This document shows positions 16,799 through 25,753 of a DNA stretch of 43,918 nucleotides, in pieces. The position numbers and the translations under genes are program-made. This DNA comes from Neptuniibacter sp048548695. GTDB lineage: Bacteria > Pseudomonadota > Gammaproteobacteria > Pseudomonadales > Balneatricaceae. The notes beneath the pieces are model-generated. The model saw only the letters and a program-made list of their open reading frames with translations, was not told the origin of the DNA and did no database searches. The DNA is taken from the NCBI RefSeq assembly GCF_048548695.1, contig NZ_JBLYIF010000017.1; one strand, 5' to 3'. How positions within the stretch are numbered: the stretch's first letter is position 1; each line of letters begins with the position of its first letter.

Positions 16799-17230
16799 AT
16801 GCAAGCGATACACGGTTATTACCTGGAAGATCTGGAAGTGGGCATGAGCGACAGCTTTGCCAAAACCATCACCGATGCCGATGTCTGCCTGTTTGCCGGA
16901 ATCTCAGGCGATACGAATCCGATCCACATCAATCAGGAGTACGCTGCCACCACCCAGTTCGGGCAGCGTATTGTGCATGGCATGTTCAGCGCCGCGCTGA
17001 TCTCTACGGTTGCGGGTACCAAATTACCTGGGCCAGGCGCTATTTACGTGGATCAGCAGCTCAAATTCCGCGCCCCGGTGTTTATCGGCGATACCGCCAC
17101 TGCGTCCGTCACGGTCACTGATATTGATGCACGTCGGCGCCGGATCAAATGCCGTACCGATGTGCATGTCGGTGAGAAGCTGGTAGCTACCGGCGAAGCT
17201 ACCTTTATGGTGGATAAACGCGAAGCTTGA
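16799..17230 (+). CDS. MaoC-family (R)-specific enoyl-CoA hydratase-like
   Basis: A 143-aa single hot-dog-fold hydratase. The hydratase-2 motif is seen in FAGISGDTNPIHINQEYA (Asp and His catalytic pair) and IVHGMFSAALIS. Size and motif match PhaJ-like (R)-enoyl-CoA hydratases, which link beta-oxidation to hydroxyacyl-CoA supply; no PHA synthase is nearby, so the physiological role is open. ATG at 16799 starts MQAIHGYYLEDLEVG as in relatives; the in-frame upstream extension is not used. The ribosome binding site (GAGGA) is rather far, about 12 nt. Followed by a terminator. Confidence 0.9.
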   Translation: MQAIHGYYLEDLEVGMSDSFAKTITDADVCLFAGISGDTNPIHINQEYAATTQFGQRIVHGMFSAALISTVAGTKLPGPGAIYVDQQLKFRAPVFIGDTATASVTVTDIDARRRRIKCRTDVHVGEKLVATGEATFMVDKREA

Positions 17231-17235
17231 TCACC

Positions 17236-17265
17236 AGAGCAGGTCCATCAGCGACCTGCTCTTTT
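17236..17265 (+). terminator. Intrinsic terminator after the MaoC gene
   Basis: Stem AGAGCAGGTC / GACCTGCTCT with 7-nt loop followed by a short T run (the stem ends at 17262, Ts to 17265), 6 bp past the stop. Confidence 0.85.
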
Positions 17266-17377
17266 CCCCTCCTTGACGCTCTGCAACTAGACATTTGGCT
17301 GTAAGACCATCGCCGATTTGCCATCCCCTATCAGATCGGTACAATGCCGCAAAAAATAAAAACAACTGTTCCTGCTC

Positions 17378-17848
17378 ATGAAAAAGATTCTTATCAGCTC
17401 CTGCATGCTGGGTGAAAACGTCCGTTATGACGGTAGACACCAGCTGCTGGAGCATCCGATATTACAACTGTGGCACGCTCAGGGACGTCTGGTTTCTGTC
17501 TGCCCTGAAGTGTCCGGTGGCCTTGGCGTACCTCGCCTACCCGCCGAAGCGCAGTGCAAGCACCCGATTCTGGTGGTCAACAGCGAAGGTGAAGATGTCA
17601 CACCGGAATTTCTCACCGGGGCAGAAAAAACCCTAGAGCTGGCGCAAAAAGAGCATGTCTGCTGCGCACTGATGAAGGCCAAAAGCCCATCCTGCGGCAA
17701 CCAGCAAATATATGATGGCAGTTTTAACGGACACCTAACCTCTGGTCAGGGCATCGCGGCCGCAGAACTAATGCGGCATGGCTATCCCGTATTTAATGAG
17801 AATCAACTGGAACAGCTATTCGACTTTGTTGAGAATTACGACCACTGA
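17378..17848 (+). CDS. DUF523 family protein
   Basis: A 156-aa protein with the DUF523 marks: ILISSCMLGENVRYDG at the N-terminus, VSVCPEVSGGLGVPR, and CCALMKAKSPSCG near residue 100-110. Conserved cysteines (about 9, 42, 94-95, 106) suggest metal or sulfur chemistry, but no function is established for the family. Stand-alone version without the DUF1722 domain seen in longer relatives. It lies 110 bp before proS in the same direction, probably with separate promoters. Confidence 0.9.
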   Translation: MKKILISSCMLGENVRYDGRHQLLEHPILQLWHAQGRLVSVCPEVSGGLGVPRLPAEAQCKHPILVVNSEGEDVTPEFLTGAEKTLELAQKEHVCCALMKAKSPSCGNQQIYDGSFNGHLTSGQGIAAAELMRHGYPVFNENQLEQLFDFVENYDH

Positions 17849-17958
17849 GTCCTCCGCCGGTATGCTATAAAATTCCGGCCATCACTTGGCAGCACATTGA
17901 CTGCCCCCTACAATGTGGCGGTTTTCCGCCTTAATTTCCGATCTCAGAGTTAACATAT

Positions 17959-19683
17959 ATGCGTGCCAGTCAGTTTCTGATCTCCACCGTCAAAGAAACC
18001 CCCTCCGATGCCGAAGTTGTCAGCCACCAGCTGATGCTGCGAGCTGGCTTGATTCGAAAAGTTGCCTCGGGCCTCTATAACTGGCTGCCACTGGGCCTGC
18101 GCACACTGCGTAAAGTTGAACGCATCGTCCGTGAAGAGATGGATAAGTCAGGCGCGATGGAAGTGCTGATGCCCGCCATCCAGCCATCAGAGTTATGGCA
18201 GGAATCCGGTCGCTGGGAACAGTACGGTCCGGAATTGCTGCGGGTAAAAGACCGTCATGACCGTGAATTCTGCGTTGGCCCGACCCACGAAGAGGTTATC
18301 ACTGACCTGATCCGTCGTGAGATCAAAAGCTACAAACAACTGCCCGCTAACTTCTATCAGATTCAAACCAAATTCCGTGATGAAATTCGCCCCCGTTTTG
18401 GTGTGATGCGTTCCCGCGAGTTCATCATGAAAGATGCATATTCATTCCACGTAGGGCAGGAAAGCCTGCAGCAAACCTATGATGTAATGCACCAGACCTA
18501 CAGCAATATATTCACGCGTCTGGGTTTAGATTTCCGCCCGGTACTCGCCGATACCGGCTCTATCGGTGGTGCGACGTCTCATGAATTCCATGTACTGGCG
18601 GCCTCTGGTGAAGATGATATCGCTTTCTCTAACAGCAGCGACTATGCCGCCAATGTTGAGCTGGCAGAAGCCCTGGCACCCGAGGGTGACGTGCCGGCAC
18701 CAGGCATGGAAATGACGACGGTTGATACACCGGATGCCAAAACCATTGATCAGCTGGTTCAAGGCTATAACCAGCCGATTGAAAAAACCGTTAAAACCTT
18801 GATCGTACTGGCCTCTGAAGAGTGCGAAGCTGAATATGTCGCGCTACTGGTACGCGGTGATCACGAGTTAAATGAGATCAAGGCAGAAAAACTGCCTCAG
18901 GTCGCGGAACCGTTACAGTTTGCCAGCGAAGAACAAATTCGCGCACTGGTAGGCGCTGGCCCGGGCTCACTGGGACCTGTTGGCCTGCCAATGCCCTGCA
19001 TCGCAGACCGAACCGTGGCAAAAACAGCTGATTTCAGCGCCGGTGCCAATGTCGATGGCAAGCACCTGTTCGGTATCAACTGGGGCCGTGATGTTGAACG
19101 GCCAGAAGTGGCTGACCTGCGCAACGTAGTTGCCGGTGACCCAAGCCCCGATGGTCAGGGAACCCTGGAAATCAAACGCGGTATCGAAGTCGGACATATC
19201 TTCCAGTTGGGCCAGAAGTACTCAGCCGCACTCGATGCTCAGGTGCTGGACCAGAATGGTAAGTCTGTAGTCATGGATATGGGCTGTTACGGTATTGGTG
19301 TGACCCGCGTCATCGCCGCTGCCATTGAGCAAAACCATGACGACGGTGGCATCATCTGGCCAGAATCTATTGCGCCGTTCCATATCGCCCTGATTCCACT
19401 GAATTACGATAAATCAGATGCAGTGCGGGAGCTGGCAGATCAGTTTTACACCGAGTTGTGCGCCGCCGGCTATGACGTGATCATGGATGACCGGGATAAG
19501 AAGACCAGCCCAGGAGTAAAATTTGCTGATATGGATCTGATGGGAATCCCCCATCGGGTAGTGATCTCACCCCGTGGCATTGAAGCCGGCACACTGGAAT
19601 ACAAAGGTCGTCGTGATGCTGACAAGCAGGATATTGCCATCGCTGACCTGATGGCTGTAGTGGCGGAGAAAGTAAAACGCTAA
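17959..19683 (+). CDS. proS: Proline--tRNA ligase
   Basis: A 574-aa class II synthetase of the bacterial type with the inserted editing domain (roughly residues 230-395, including the GPGSLGPVGLPMP segment). Motifs: N-terminal MRASQFLISTVKETPSDAEVVS, FYQIQTKFRDEIRPRFGVMRSREFIMKDAYSFH split over motif 2, and the C-terminal anticodon domain with MDDRDKKTSPGVKFADMDLMGIPHRVV. Usual length (~570). A strong terminator follows. Confidence 0.98.
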   Translation: MRASQFLISTVKETPSDAEVVSHQLMLRAGLIRKVASGLYNWLPLGLRTLRKVERIVREEMDKSGAMEVLMPAIQPSELWQESGRWEQYGPELLRVKDRHDREFCVGPTHEEVITDLIRREIKSYKQLPANFYQIQTKFRDEIRPRFGVMRSREFIMKDAYSFHVGQESLQQTYDVMHQTYSNIFTRLGLDFRPVLADTGSIGGATSHEFHVLAASGEDDIAFSNSSDYAANVELAEALAPEGDVPAPGMEMTTVDTPDAKTIDQLVQGYNQPIEKTVKTLIVLASEECEAEYVALLVRGDHELNEIKAEKLPQVAEPLQFASEEQIRALVGAGPGSLGPVGLPMPCIADRTVAKTADFSAGANVDGKHLFGINWGRDVERPEVADLRNVVAGDPSPDGQGTLEIKRGIEVGHIFQLGQKYSAALDAQVLDQNGKSVVMDMGCYGIGVTRVIAAAIEQNHDDGGIIWPESIAPFHIALIPLNYDKSDAVRELADQFYTELCAAGYDVIMDDRDKKTSPGVKFADMDLMGIPHRVVISPRGIEAGTLEYKGRRDADKQDIAIADLMAVVAEKVKR

Positions 19684-19719
19684 GCCACATCGAAACCACA
19701 TCTAAGCCATATGCGGCTC

Positions 19720-19758
19720 AAAAAAAGCGACCAGCAGTGATTGTGGTCGCTTTTTTAT
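19720..19758 (+). terminator. Intrinsic terminator after proS
   Basis: Stem AAAAAAGCGACCA / TGGTCGCTTTTTT with a 10-nt loop and T run, 36 bp past the proS stop. Confidence 0.92.
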
Positions 19759-19815
19759 TTGCACCTATTCGCTCAAGCATGAATACTGAGGCTGAACCGT
19801 TTCAGATCTAGAACC

Positions 19816-20397
19816 ATGAATCGAAGGCACTTTTTACTTTCCAGCAGCTTGCTGATGCTCTCCACAACCAGCACTTCGGTGTTGGCAGCAGCTGCCATTC
19901 AGGAACAGCCCGACCCAGACATACTGGCGGCCCTCAAGACCCGTTTCGCCACCGCTGACAGCTTTGCCGACCGCTTTGCCGCTGAAGTCTGGCTGACGGA
20001 TATCTCAGGGCGCATTCAACGCTATGTAAAAGATGACCTGAAACGGATTGAACTGCTGAAGAAGATTCATGCTGAAGCCAACCAACAAGCGTTGCCAGTA
20101 GACCTGGTATTAGGGGTCATCCATACCGAGAGCCTGTTTGATCGCTTTGCTATCTCATCGGTAGGAGCTCAGGGTCTGATGCAGGTGATGCCGTTCTGGA
20201 AAAACGAGATTGGCCGCCCCGATGACAATCTGATGAACATCGAGACCAACCTGAGCTACGGCTGCACGATTCTCAATCACTACCTGAAACGCGCCCGGGG
20301 CAATCTGACCGAAGCACTGGCCCGTTATAATGGCTCCTATGGTAAAACTTGGTATCCGGAAAAGGTGTATCGTAACCAGCGGCGTTACAGCAACTAA
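19816..20397 (+). CDS. Periplasmic lytic transglycosylase (SLT domain)
   Basis: A 193-aa exported murein-cleaving enzyme. Signal peptide MNRRHFLLSSSLLMLSTTSTSVLAAA (the RR start is not followed by a full twin-arginine motif), then a family 1 transglycosylase domain: catalytic Glu105 in VIHTESLFD, SSVGAQGLMQVMP (115-126), NIETNLSYGCTILNHYL and ALARYNGSYG. It makes 1,6-anhydromuropeptides from peptidoglycan. The stop overlaps the convergent acyP by 4 bp. Confidence 0.93.
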   Translation: MNRRHFLLSSSLLMLSTTSTSVLAAAAIQEQPDPDILAALKTRFATADSFADRFAAEVWLTDISGRIQRYVKDDLKRIELLKKIHAEANQQALPVDLVLGVIHTESLFDRFAISSVGAQGLMQVMPFWKNEIGRPDDNLMNIETNLSYGCTILNHYLKRARGNLTEALARYNGSYGKTWYPEKVYRNQRRYSN

Positions 20398-20675
20398 CGG
20401 CGTACCTCAAACGGTAACGGACAATCAGAACAGTCCTGTTCTTCTTCACTGGCCACATGCGCCACCGCCGCCAGTTCCGGCCCTTGCCATAGCCATGCTT
20501 CCAGATGCCGAACGGCTTTTTCCTCACCACAGATCAGCGCTTCAACCCGACCATCATCCAGATTACGCACCCAACCCTTAAGGTTAAGTTGCTGCGCCTG
20601 GTCACAGGTACTCTGCCGAAACCAGACACCCTGGACTCGACCAGTAACCCAAACATGCAGACAGAGTTCCACCAT
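20394..20675 (-). CDS. acyP: Acylphosphatase
   Basis: A 93-aa cytoplasmic enzyme hydrolysing acyl phosphates. It has the anion-binding loop GRVQGVWFR (residues 12-20, catalytic Arg20) and Asn in GWVRNLDDGRVEAL. Length and fold pattern are standard. It starts 2 bp after the yihY stop on the same strand, so the two form an operon, and it converges with the lytic transglycosylase gene. Confidence 0.94.
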   Translation of the reverse strand: MVELCLHVWVTGRVQGVWFRQSTCDQAQQLNLKGWVRNLDDGRVEALICGEEKAVRHLEAWLWQGPELAAVAHVASEEEQDCSDCPLPFEVRR

Positions 20676-20677
20676 GA

Positions 20678-21940
20678 CTATTTACCTTCTGCCCTATCGT
20701 TCAACGTCTCTGCAGGCTGGTCACTATCGCCTGCGTCAAACAGCTGCTCCAGCGACAAAGAAAATGCGTCTGCCTCTGCTGCTGCAATGCTGCTTAAACG
20801 TCGGCTCAGCTCCCGCTGCCAAGGCTGCAGACTGGCAACATGCATCTGCTCCGGAATCGGCCAGGGTAAAGCCTGGTTCAATTGCGCCAGACTGAGCCGG
20901 CTCAGGTCACGGCATAACAGGTATTCCCCCTTGTCACTGCGGGTAATCACCCCGGCTTGTTGCAACAATACCTGATAGGTGTCCCAACGCCCTTGGTCCA
21001 GACCATCTACCTGTTTCAGCAATGAGCGGTCTTTAACCGATTGGCCTTTAGCCTGAGCACTCCATAACCGGTGCAACACAGCGAGGATAATCACCAGATG
21101 GGATGCTTTACCCGTCTCTTCATCCAGCCGGTAAATGGCCAGTGCCCGAGTCAACTCACAACCCATAAGAATGATGACCCAACTGATAAAAATCCACATC
21201 AGAAACAGTGGAACCGCAGCAAAAGCACCATAAATCAGTTCATATGATGGGAACTGGGTCACAAAAGCAGCAAAACCCCGCTTCGCCGTCTCAAACAACA
21301 GTGCTACCACAATACCGCCCACCAGCGCGCTTTTAATCGGCACCCGGCAGTTAGGCACTGCGGCATACAGGAGCGTGAAAGCCGCCGCCGACATCACCAT
21401 AGGCAACAGCGCCAGTAACCGGGCGCGGCCCACCAGTTCGGTAGCACTGGTAATGATAGAGAGTGAAGCAATATAAGAGGTCAGCAGTAAACCCAGACCG
21501 ATCAGGATTGGTCCCAGGCTTAAAATTGCCCAATACAACAGGAAGCTGGACAGGCCTTTGCGTGGCTCACTGACCCGCCAAACCCGGTTAAACGCGGCTT
21601 CGATGTTTTTCATCATCATGATGGAAGTCACGGCCAGAACCGCCACGCCAATGCCGGTGAGTTTACGCGCCTGACTGGAAAAATCTGCCAGGTAGTCGTG
21701 CACCACCTGCCCGGTGGAAGGCACAAAGTTCTGAAATATCCAGCCTTGTAGCTGTTGGCCCACATCCTGAAACGAAGGAATCGCCGCCAACATGGCATAG
21801 GAAACAGTCATCAACGGCACTACCGCAAACAGGGTGGTATAGGTCAATGCCGCGGCATTCAGTATGCCGCGATTGGCAATAAACTGCTTAAAGAGATACT
21901 GCAAAAATAGCAGTGCTCGGTTATCTAGCACTTTCGTCAT
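20678..21940 (-). CDS. YihY/BrkB-family inner-membrane protein
   Basis: A 420-aa protein. The first ~285 residues hold six hydrophobic segments with the family marks AALTYTTLFAVVPLM, MMMKNIEAAFNRVWRV, YGAFAAVPLFLMWIFISWVIILMGCEL. The last ~130 residues are a soluble tail (winged-helix-like, SLLKQVDGLDQGRWDTYQVLLQQAGVI) as in the long gammaproteobacterial YihY type. Once called ribonuclease BN by mistake; transport function is not established. Forms an operon with acyP, and faces arsC divergently over 147 bp. Confidence 0.93.
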   Translation of the reverse strand: MTKVLDNRALLFLQYLFKQFIANRGILNAAALTYTTLFAVVPLMTVSYAMLAAIPSFQDVGQQLQGWIFQNFVPSTGQVVHDYLADFSSQARKLTGIGVAVLAVTSIMMMKNIEAAFNRVWRVSEPRKGLSSFLLYWAILSLGPILIGLGLLLTSYIASLSIITSATELVGRARLLALLPMVMSAAAFTLLYAAVPNCRVPIKSALVGGIVVALLFETAKRGFAAFVTQFPSYELIYGAFAAVPLFLMWIFISWVIILMGCELTRALAIYRLDEETGKASHLVIILAVLHRLWSAQAKGQSVKDRSLLKQVDGLDQGRWDTYQVLLQQAGVITRSDKGEYLLCRDLSRLSLAQLNQALPWPIPEQMHVASLQPWQRELSRRLSSIAAAEADAFSLSLEQLFDAGDSDQPAETLNDRAEGK

Positions 21941-22087
21941 CCGTCTTCCTTAGCTACCAACCCGGTCGCGGTTCCTCCGCAGGTCCGGGACGTATACAAT
22001 AACCACAATCTGCAGCCTGCTCCAATAACCCAACATGGGTCTACCTTAAACCGATCGGCTGCCTCCATTAGCATAAGTGAAAAACCG

Positions 22088-22438
22088 ATGAGTGACATTA
22101 CCCTCTATCATAACCCGCGCTGTTCAAAATCCCTCCAGACCCTGGCGCTGCTGGAAGAACATGGCATCAAGCCAACAATTCGCAAGTACCTGGAAGATAG
22201 CCCCAGTGCTGAGGAACTCAAAACCGTGCTGGGTTATCTGGGCATCACCCCACGTGACCTGCTGCGCAAAAAAGAGAGCGAATATGCTGAGATGGGCCTG
22301 AAAAACCCGGACCTCAGCGATGCGCAGATCATCCAGGCGATGGTGGAGTGCCCGAAACTGATTGAACGGCCAATTCTGATAAAAGGTACTCAGGCGCGTA
22401 TTGGTCGTCCACCGGAAACCGTACTGGAAATCATCTAA
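22088..22438 (+). CDS. arsC: ArsC-family arsenate reductase (glutaredoxin-dependent type)
   Basis: A 116-aa thioredoxin-fold protein with YHNPRCSKSLQTLALLEEHG, where Cys12 is the catalytic cysteine, and the C-terminal LIERPILIKGTQARIGRPPE with the conserved Arg. It is the chromosomal YfgD-like type found next to wrbA in Pseudomonas, not part of an ars efflux operon (no arsB or arsR here), so arsenic resistance is not assured. First gene of arsC-wrbA-DUF2069-sufSE. Confidence 0.9.
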   Translation: MSDITLYHNPRCSKSLQTLALLEEHGIKPTIRKYLEDSPSAEELKTVLGYLGITPRDLLRKKESEYAEMGLKNPDLSDAQIIQAMVECPKLIERPILIKGTQARIGRPPETVLEII

Positions 22439-22439
22439 C

Positions 22440-23042
22440 GTGAGTAGCCCCTATATACTGGTGCTGTATTACAGCCGATATGGCAGTACCCGCACCCTGG
22501 CCCAGCATATTGCCCGAGGGGTTGAACAAGCAGGTATGGAAGCGCGACTGAGAACAGTGCCTGCCATCTCAACCACCTGCGAAGCCACCGAACCGGCGAT
22601 CCCTGAAACCGGCGCGCTCTATTGCAGCGACGCTGAACTGGCCAACTGTGCAGGGCTGGCACTGGGCAGCCCCACCCGCTTCGGGAATATGGCAGCGCCG
22701 CTGAAATATTTTCTCGACGGTACCAGCAGCTTGTGGGTTTCGGGGGCCCTGATCAATAAACCCGCGTGTGTATTTACCAGTAGCACCAGCCTGCATGGTG
22801 GACAGGAAACCACCCTGCTCAGCATGATGCTGCCGTTGCTCCATCACGGCATGGTACTGGCTGGCCTGCCGTACAGTGAAGCCGGCTTACATACGACCAC
22901 CAGCGGCGGCACCCCCTATGGTGCCAGCCATGTTGCCGGTGATGAGCGTCGCCCGCCGGATGAGACCGAACTGACACTGTGCCGTGCCCAGGGCAAAAGG
23001 CTGGCTCAACTAGCACTGGCACTACAAACCCAACACGGATAA
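22440..23042 (+). CDS. wrbA: NAD(P)H:quinone oxidoreductase, WrbA-like flavoprotein
   Basis: A 200-aa flavodoxin-fold protein: FMN phosphate loop LYYSRYGSTRTLAQHIARG (residues ~9-27), GSPTRFGNMAAPLKYFLDGT, TSSTSLHGGQETTL and GGTPYGASHVAG are all WrbA marks. It reduces quinones by two electrons. The GTG start at 22440 lies 1 nt after the arsC stop, so translation is probably coupled; the longer in-frame opening inside arsC is not used. Confidence 0.93.
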   Translation: MSSPYILVLYYSRYGSTRTLAQHIARGVEQAGMEARLRTVPAISTTCEATEPAIPETGALYCSDAELANCAGLALGSPTRFGNMAAPLKYFLDGTSSLWVSGALINKPACVFTSSTSLHGGQETTLLSMMLPLLHHGMVLAGLPYSEAGLHTTTSGGTPYGASHVAGDERRPPDETELTLCRAQGKRLAQLALALQTQHG

Positions 23043-23048
23043 TACGCT

Positions 23049-23495
23049 GTGAAACCATATATTCCTGATGATCATGACTACCAGAGCAAAGCCAGACTTG
23101 GCCGGGTGGTCGTCGTCACATCCTATCTGTTACTGCTGTTCTGGTTTACCCTCTGGCACCTTTACCTGAGCCCCGTGCCCACTGCTAATCCCTGGGTTAT
23201 CTGGCTGATTCATATGGTGCCGTTCCTGCTTTTTGCTCCGACCATTATCTCAGGCAACCCGCGGGGACATGCCTGGTTCTGTTTCTTTCTGCTGTTATTC
23301 TTTATTCAGGCGGTACTCAACGCCAGTAACCCGAATACCGCCAGCTATGGTCTTGGCTATGCGCTGCTGATTAGCGTGTTGTTCAGCAGTGCCATGATGT
23401 ATGCCCGCTGGCAGAGCCGCTATCTAAAACAACTGGCACACCGGGCAGGACTGGTAGCTGACACCGCGGCGGATGAAGATGGCAGCCAGCACTGA
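23049..23495 (+). CDS. DUF2069 membrane protein
   Basis: A 148-aa protein with four hydrophobic segments (about residues 20-40, 48-70, 77-93, 100-118) and the phrase HMVPFLLFAPTIISGNPRGHAWFCF typical of DUF2069; function unknown. GTG start 6 bp after wrbA. Same order as arsC-wrbA-DUF2069 in Pseudomonas. Its last 23 bp overlap the start of the sufSE gene. Confidence 0.9.
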   Translation: MKPYIPDDHDYQSKARLGRVVVVTSYLLLLFWFTLWHLYLSPVPTANPWVIWLIHMVPFLLFAPTIISGNPRGHAWFCFFLLLFFIQAVLNASNPNTASYGLGYALLISVLFSSAMMYARWQSRYLKQLAHRAGLVADTAADEDGSQH

Positions 23496-25146
23496 CAAGC
23501 GAACATACCTGGCGCAATTACGCAGCGAATTTCCGCTGCTGCAGCAAGCCACTGATGCGCAGCCCCTGACCTACCTGGACAATGCCGCCACCACGCAAAA
23601 ACCGGCGGTGGTGATACAAAACCAGCAAGATTATTACTGCGGTTTCAATGCCAATGTACACCGCGCCAGCCACCGCCTTAGTGCCGTTGCCACGCAACGT
23701 TTTGAGCAGGCGCGGGAGGATGTCGCCCGCTATCTGAATGCCGCCAGCGCCCAGGAAATTATCTGGACCCGCGGCACCACAGAAGGCATTAACCTGATCG
23801 CCAACAGCTGGGGGCAACGCCTCAGTCCAGGTGATGAGATCCTGATCAGTACCCTTGAGCATCACGCCAATATAGTGCCCTGGCAAATGTTGGCTCAGAG
23901 AACCGGCGCTGTCATCAGAGTGATACCGCTGTTGGCGACTGGTGATCTGGATCTGGCGGCATACCGCAAACTGCTTAACGAGCGGACCCAGTTGGTCGCG
24001 ATAGCCCATGCCTCGAATGCCCTGGGTACGATCAACCCACTGACAGAGATCATCGCTCTGGCACATCAGGCCGGTGCACTGGTGTTGGTGGATGGTGCCC
24101 AGGCGCTGCCTCACCTTAAAGTTGACCTGCAGGCACTGGATGCCGATTTTTACCTGTTTTCTGGCCATAAAGTGTTTGCGCCCACGGGTATCGGTGTGCT
24201 CTGGGGCAAAGCCAGTCTGTTGGCGTCGATGCCACCCTGGCAAGGGGGCGGCGAGATGATTACCCGGGTCAGCTTTACTGACAGTCAATTTCAATCTGCT
24301 CCCTTCCGGTTTGAAGCAGGTACGCCCAATATCGCCGGAGCACTCGGCTTGGCGACCGCATTGAATTGGCTTGGCCAGCAACCCTATGCCTTGTTGCATC
24401 AGCATGAACAAGACCTGCTGCACAGAGCGGTGGATGGTTTAAGCCAGATTCCCGGCTTACAGCGTATTGGCCAGCCACAACAGAGTGTCAGCCTGGTGTC
24501 CTTCACCCTGTCCGGTCAGCACCAGCAGGATATTGGCGTACTGCTGGATCAGCAGGGCATTGCGGTTCGCAGCGGCCACCATTGCGCCATGCCACTAATG
24601 CAGTCACTCGGGCTGCCGGGCACTACCCGGGCATCATTTGCGTTTTATAACACTGAAGCTGAAGTGGACAGCCTGCTGACAGCACTGGACCAACTGCACC
24701 GTGCCGAGCAAAGTGCGCCATCCCAGCCCATTGCTGCCCCCTCTTCACTGCTGGCAGAACTTAAAAAGCAGCGGGACTGGAATAACCGTTACCGCAGCCT
24801 GCTACTGGCGGGTAAACACCTCACTCCTCTGCCCGATGCTGACAAAACAGAAACCCACCGGGTACAGGGTTGCGAAAGCAATACCTGGCTGGTGTGTCGT
24901 GAACAATCGGCTAACCGCATCTGTTTTCAGGCCGACTCGGAGGCCAAAATTATCCGCGGCCTGATCGCCTTACTGCAGGAACTGTTTAATGGTCAGTCGG
25001 CGCAATCGATTCTCGATACAGATATTGATAATCTGTTCACATCACTGGGTTTAGCGCAGCACCTAAGCCCGTCCAGAGGCAATGGTCTGCGTGCTCTGGT
25101 GCAACAGATCACTGCATTGGCTGTGGCCAGTTTGCCGCAGGATTAA
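23473..25146 (+). CDS. Cysteine desulfurase SufS/CsdA fused to a SufE/CsdE sulfur acceptor
   Basis: A 557-aa two-domain protein. Residues ~10-410 are a class V PLP cysteine desulfurase: LDNAATTQKP, TRGTTEGINLIA, LEHHANIVPWQ, PLP lysine K233 in FSGHKVFAPTGIGVLWG, and catalytic Cys371 in RSGHHCAMPLM. Residues ~425-557 are a SufE domain (SLLAELKKQRDWNNRYRSLLLAGK) with acceptor Cys467 in VQGCESNTWLV. Normally these are two proteins passing persulfide sulfur from SufS to SufE for Fe-S cluster assembly; here donor and acceptor are on one chain. No sufBCD is nearby, so it may be a CsdA-CsdE-like unit. It overlaps the DUF2069 gene by 23 bp; ATG at 23479 is an alternative start. Confidence 0.93.
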   Translation: MKMAASTDKRTYLAQLRSEFPLLQQATDAQPLTYLDNAATTQKPAVVIQNQQDYYCGFNANVHRASHRLSAVATQRFEQAREDVARYLNAASAQEIIWTRGTTEGINLIANSWGQRLSPGDEILISTLEHHANIVPWQMLAQRTGAVIRVIPLLATGDLDLAAYRKLLNERTQLVAIAHASNALGTINPLTEIIALAHQAGALVLVDGAQALPHLKVDLQALDADFYLFSGHKVFAPTGIGVLWGKASLLASMPPWQGGGEMITRVSFTDSQFQSAPFRFEAGTPNIAGALGLATALNWLGQQPYALLHQHEQDLLHRAVDGLSQIPGLQRIGQPQQSVSLVSFTLSGQHQQDIGVLLDQQGIAVRSGHHCAMPLMQSLGLPGTTRASFAFYNTEAEVDSLLTALDQLHRAEQSAPSQPIAAPSSLLAELKKQRDWNNRYRSLLLAGKHLTPLPDADKTETHRVQGCESNTWLVCREQSANRICFQADSEAKIIRGLIALLQELFNGQSAQSILDTDIDNLFTSLGLAQHLSPSRGNGLRALVQQITALAVASLPQD

Positions 25147-25163
25147 CCTTTTTCGGAGACAAT

Positions 25164-25634
25164 ATGAGCAATTTCACCGACGTATCCTACCTTAACTCAG
25201 TATTTGGCAACGCCCGTGGACAGCAGGATACGCCTGACTGGCAGAAAGCCCAGAAACAGCTGCACCTGATTCAGGAAGAACTGGCTGAACTGGTAGAAGG
25301 CATAGAAAACAGTGATATACAGGAAGTCCGTGATGCAATCGCCGATGTCTTGGTGACCACCTATGGTATGGCGCATATAATGGGCATTGATGCGGATGAA
25401 GATATGGCCGCTGTGCAGGCCAGCAACCTCTCTAAACTGTGTAAAACCGAGTCTGAAGTCACTCAGACTATGGCTTTCTACCAACAGGAAAAAGGCTTGC
25501 AGGTTTATACTGGTGGTGAACTACCCGAAGCCTACATAAAATCGTCCTGCGATCAGACCGGATCAGACGGTAAATTTTACCCGGCCCACAAGTTTCTGAA
25601 ATCAATTAACTGGCACGAACCAAAATTCCGCTAA
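25164..25634 (+). CDS. MazG/PRA-PH-like nucleoside triphosphate pyrophosphohydrolase
   Basis: A 156-aa all-alpha NTP pyrophosphohydrolase-like protein. The metal-binding pattern is visible as LIQEELAELVEGIE (E-E-x-x-E) followed by EVRDAIADVLVTTYG (D-x3-D), then NLSKLCKTESE. It probably removes pyrophosphate from (d)NTPs; whether it is house-cleaning or specific is unknown. GGAGAC lies upstream of the ATG and the gene starts 17 bp after sufSE. Confidence 0.85.
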   Translation: MSNFTDVSYLNSVFGNARGQQDTPDWQKAQKQLHLIQEELAELVEGIENSDIQEVRDAIADVLVTTYGMAHIMGIDADEDMAAVQASNLSKLCKTESEVTQTMAFYQQEKGLQVYTGGELPEAYIKSSCDQTGSDGKFYPAHKFLKSINWHEPKFR

Positions 25635-25753
25635 AGCCCGGCCTGCCTGAGCCGACGCTATAGGGATAACGACCAGAATCCCGCTTGTGGCTTTGCCTCG
25701 GGACAAAATTGCCTTAGACTGCAGACAGGCTGCAAAGGAAAAGGAATATAACG

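Noticed and set aside
22088..22438. Arsenic-resistance operon
   Set aside because: arsC stands with wrbA and DUF2069 in a conserved housekeeping-type order; no arsR, arsB or acr3 gene is present.
23518..24423. 301-codon open frame on the minus strand inside the sufSE gene
   Set aside because: It is antisense to a strongly conserved coding region and its translation has no recognisable domain; it follows from codon bias of the opposite strand.
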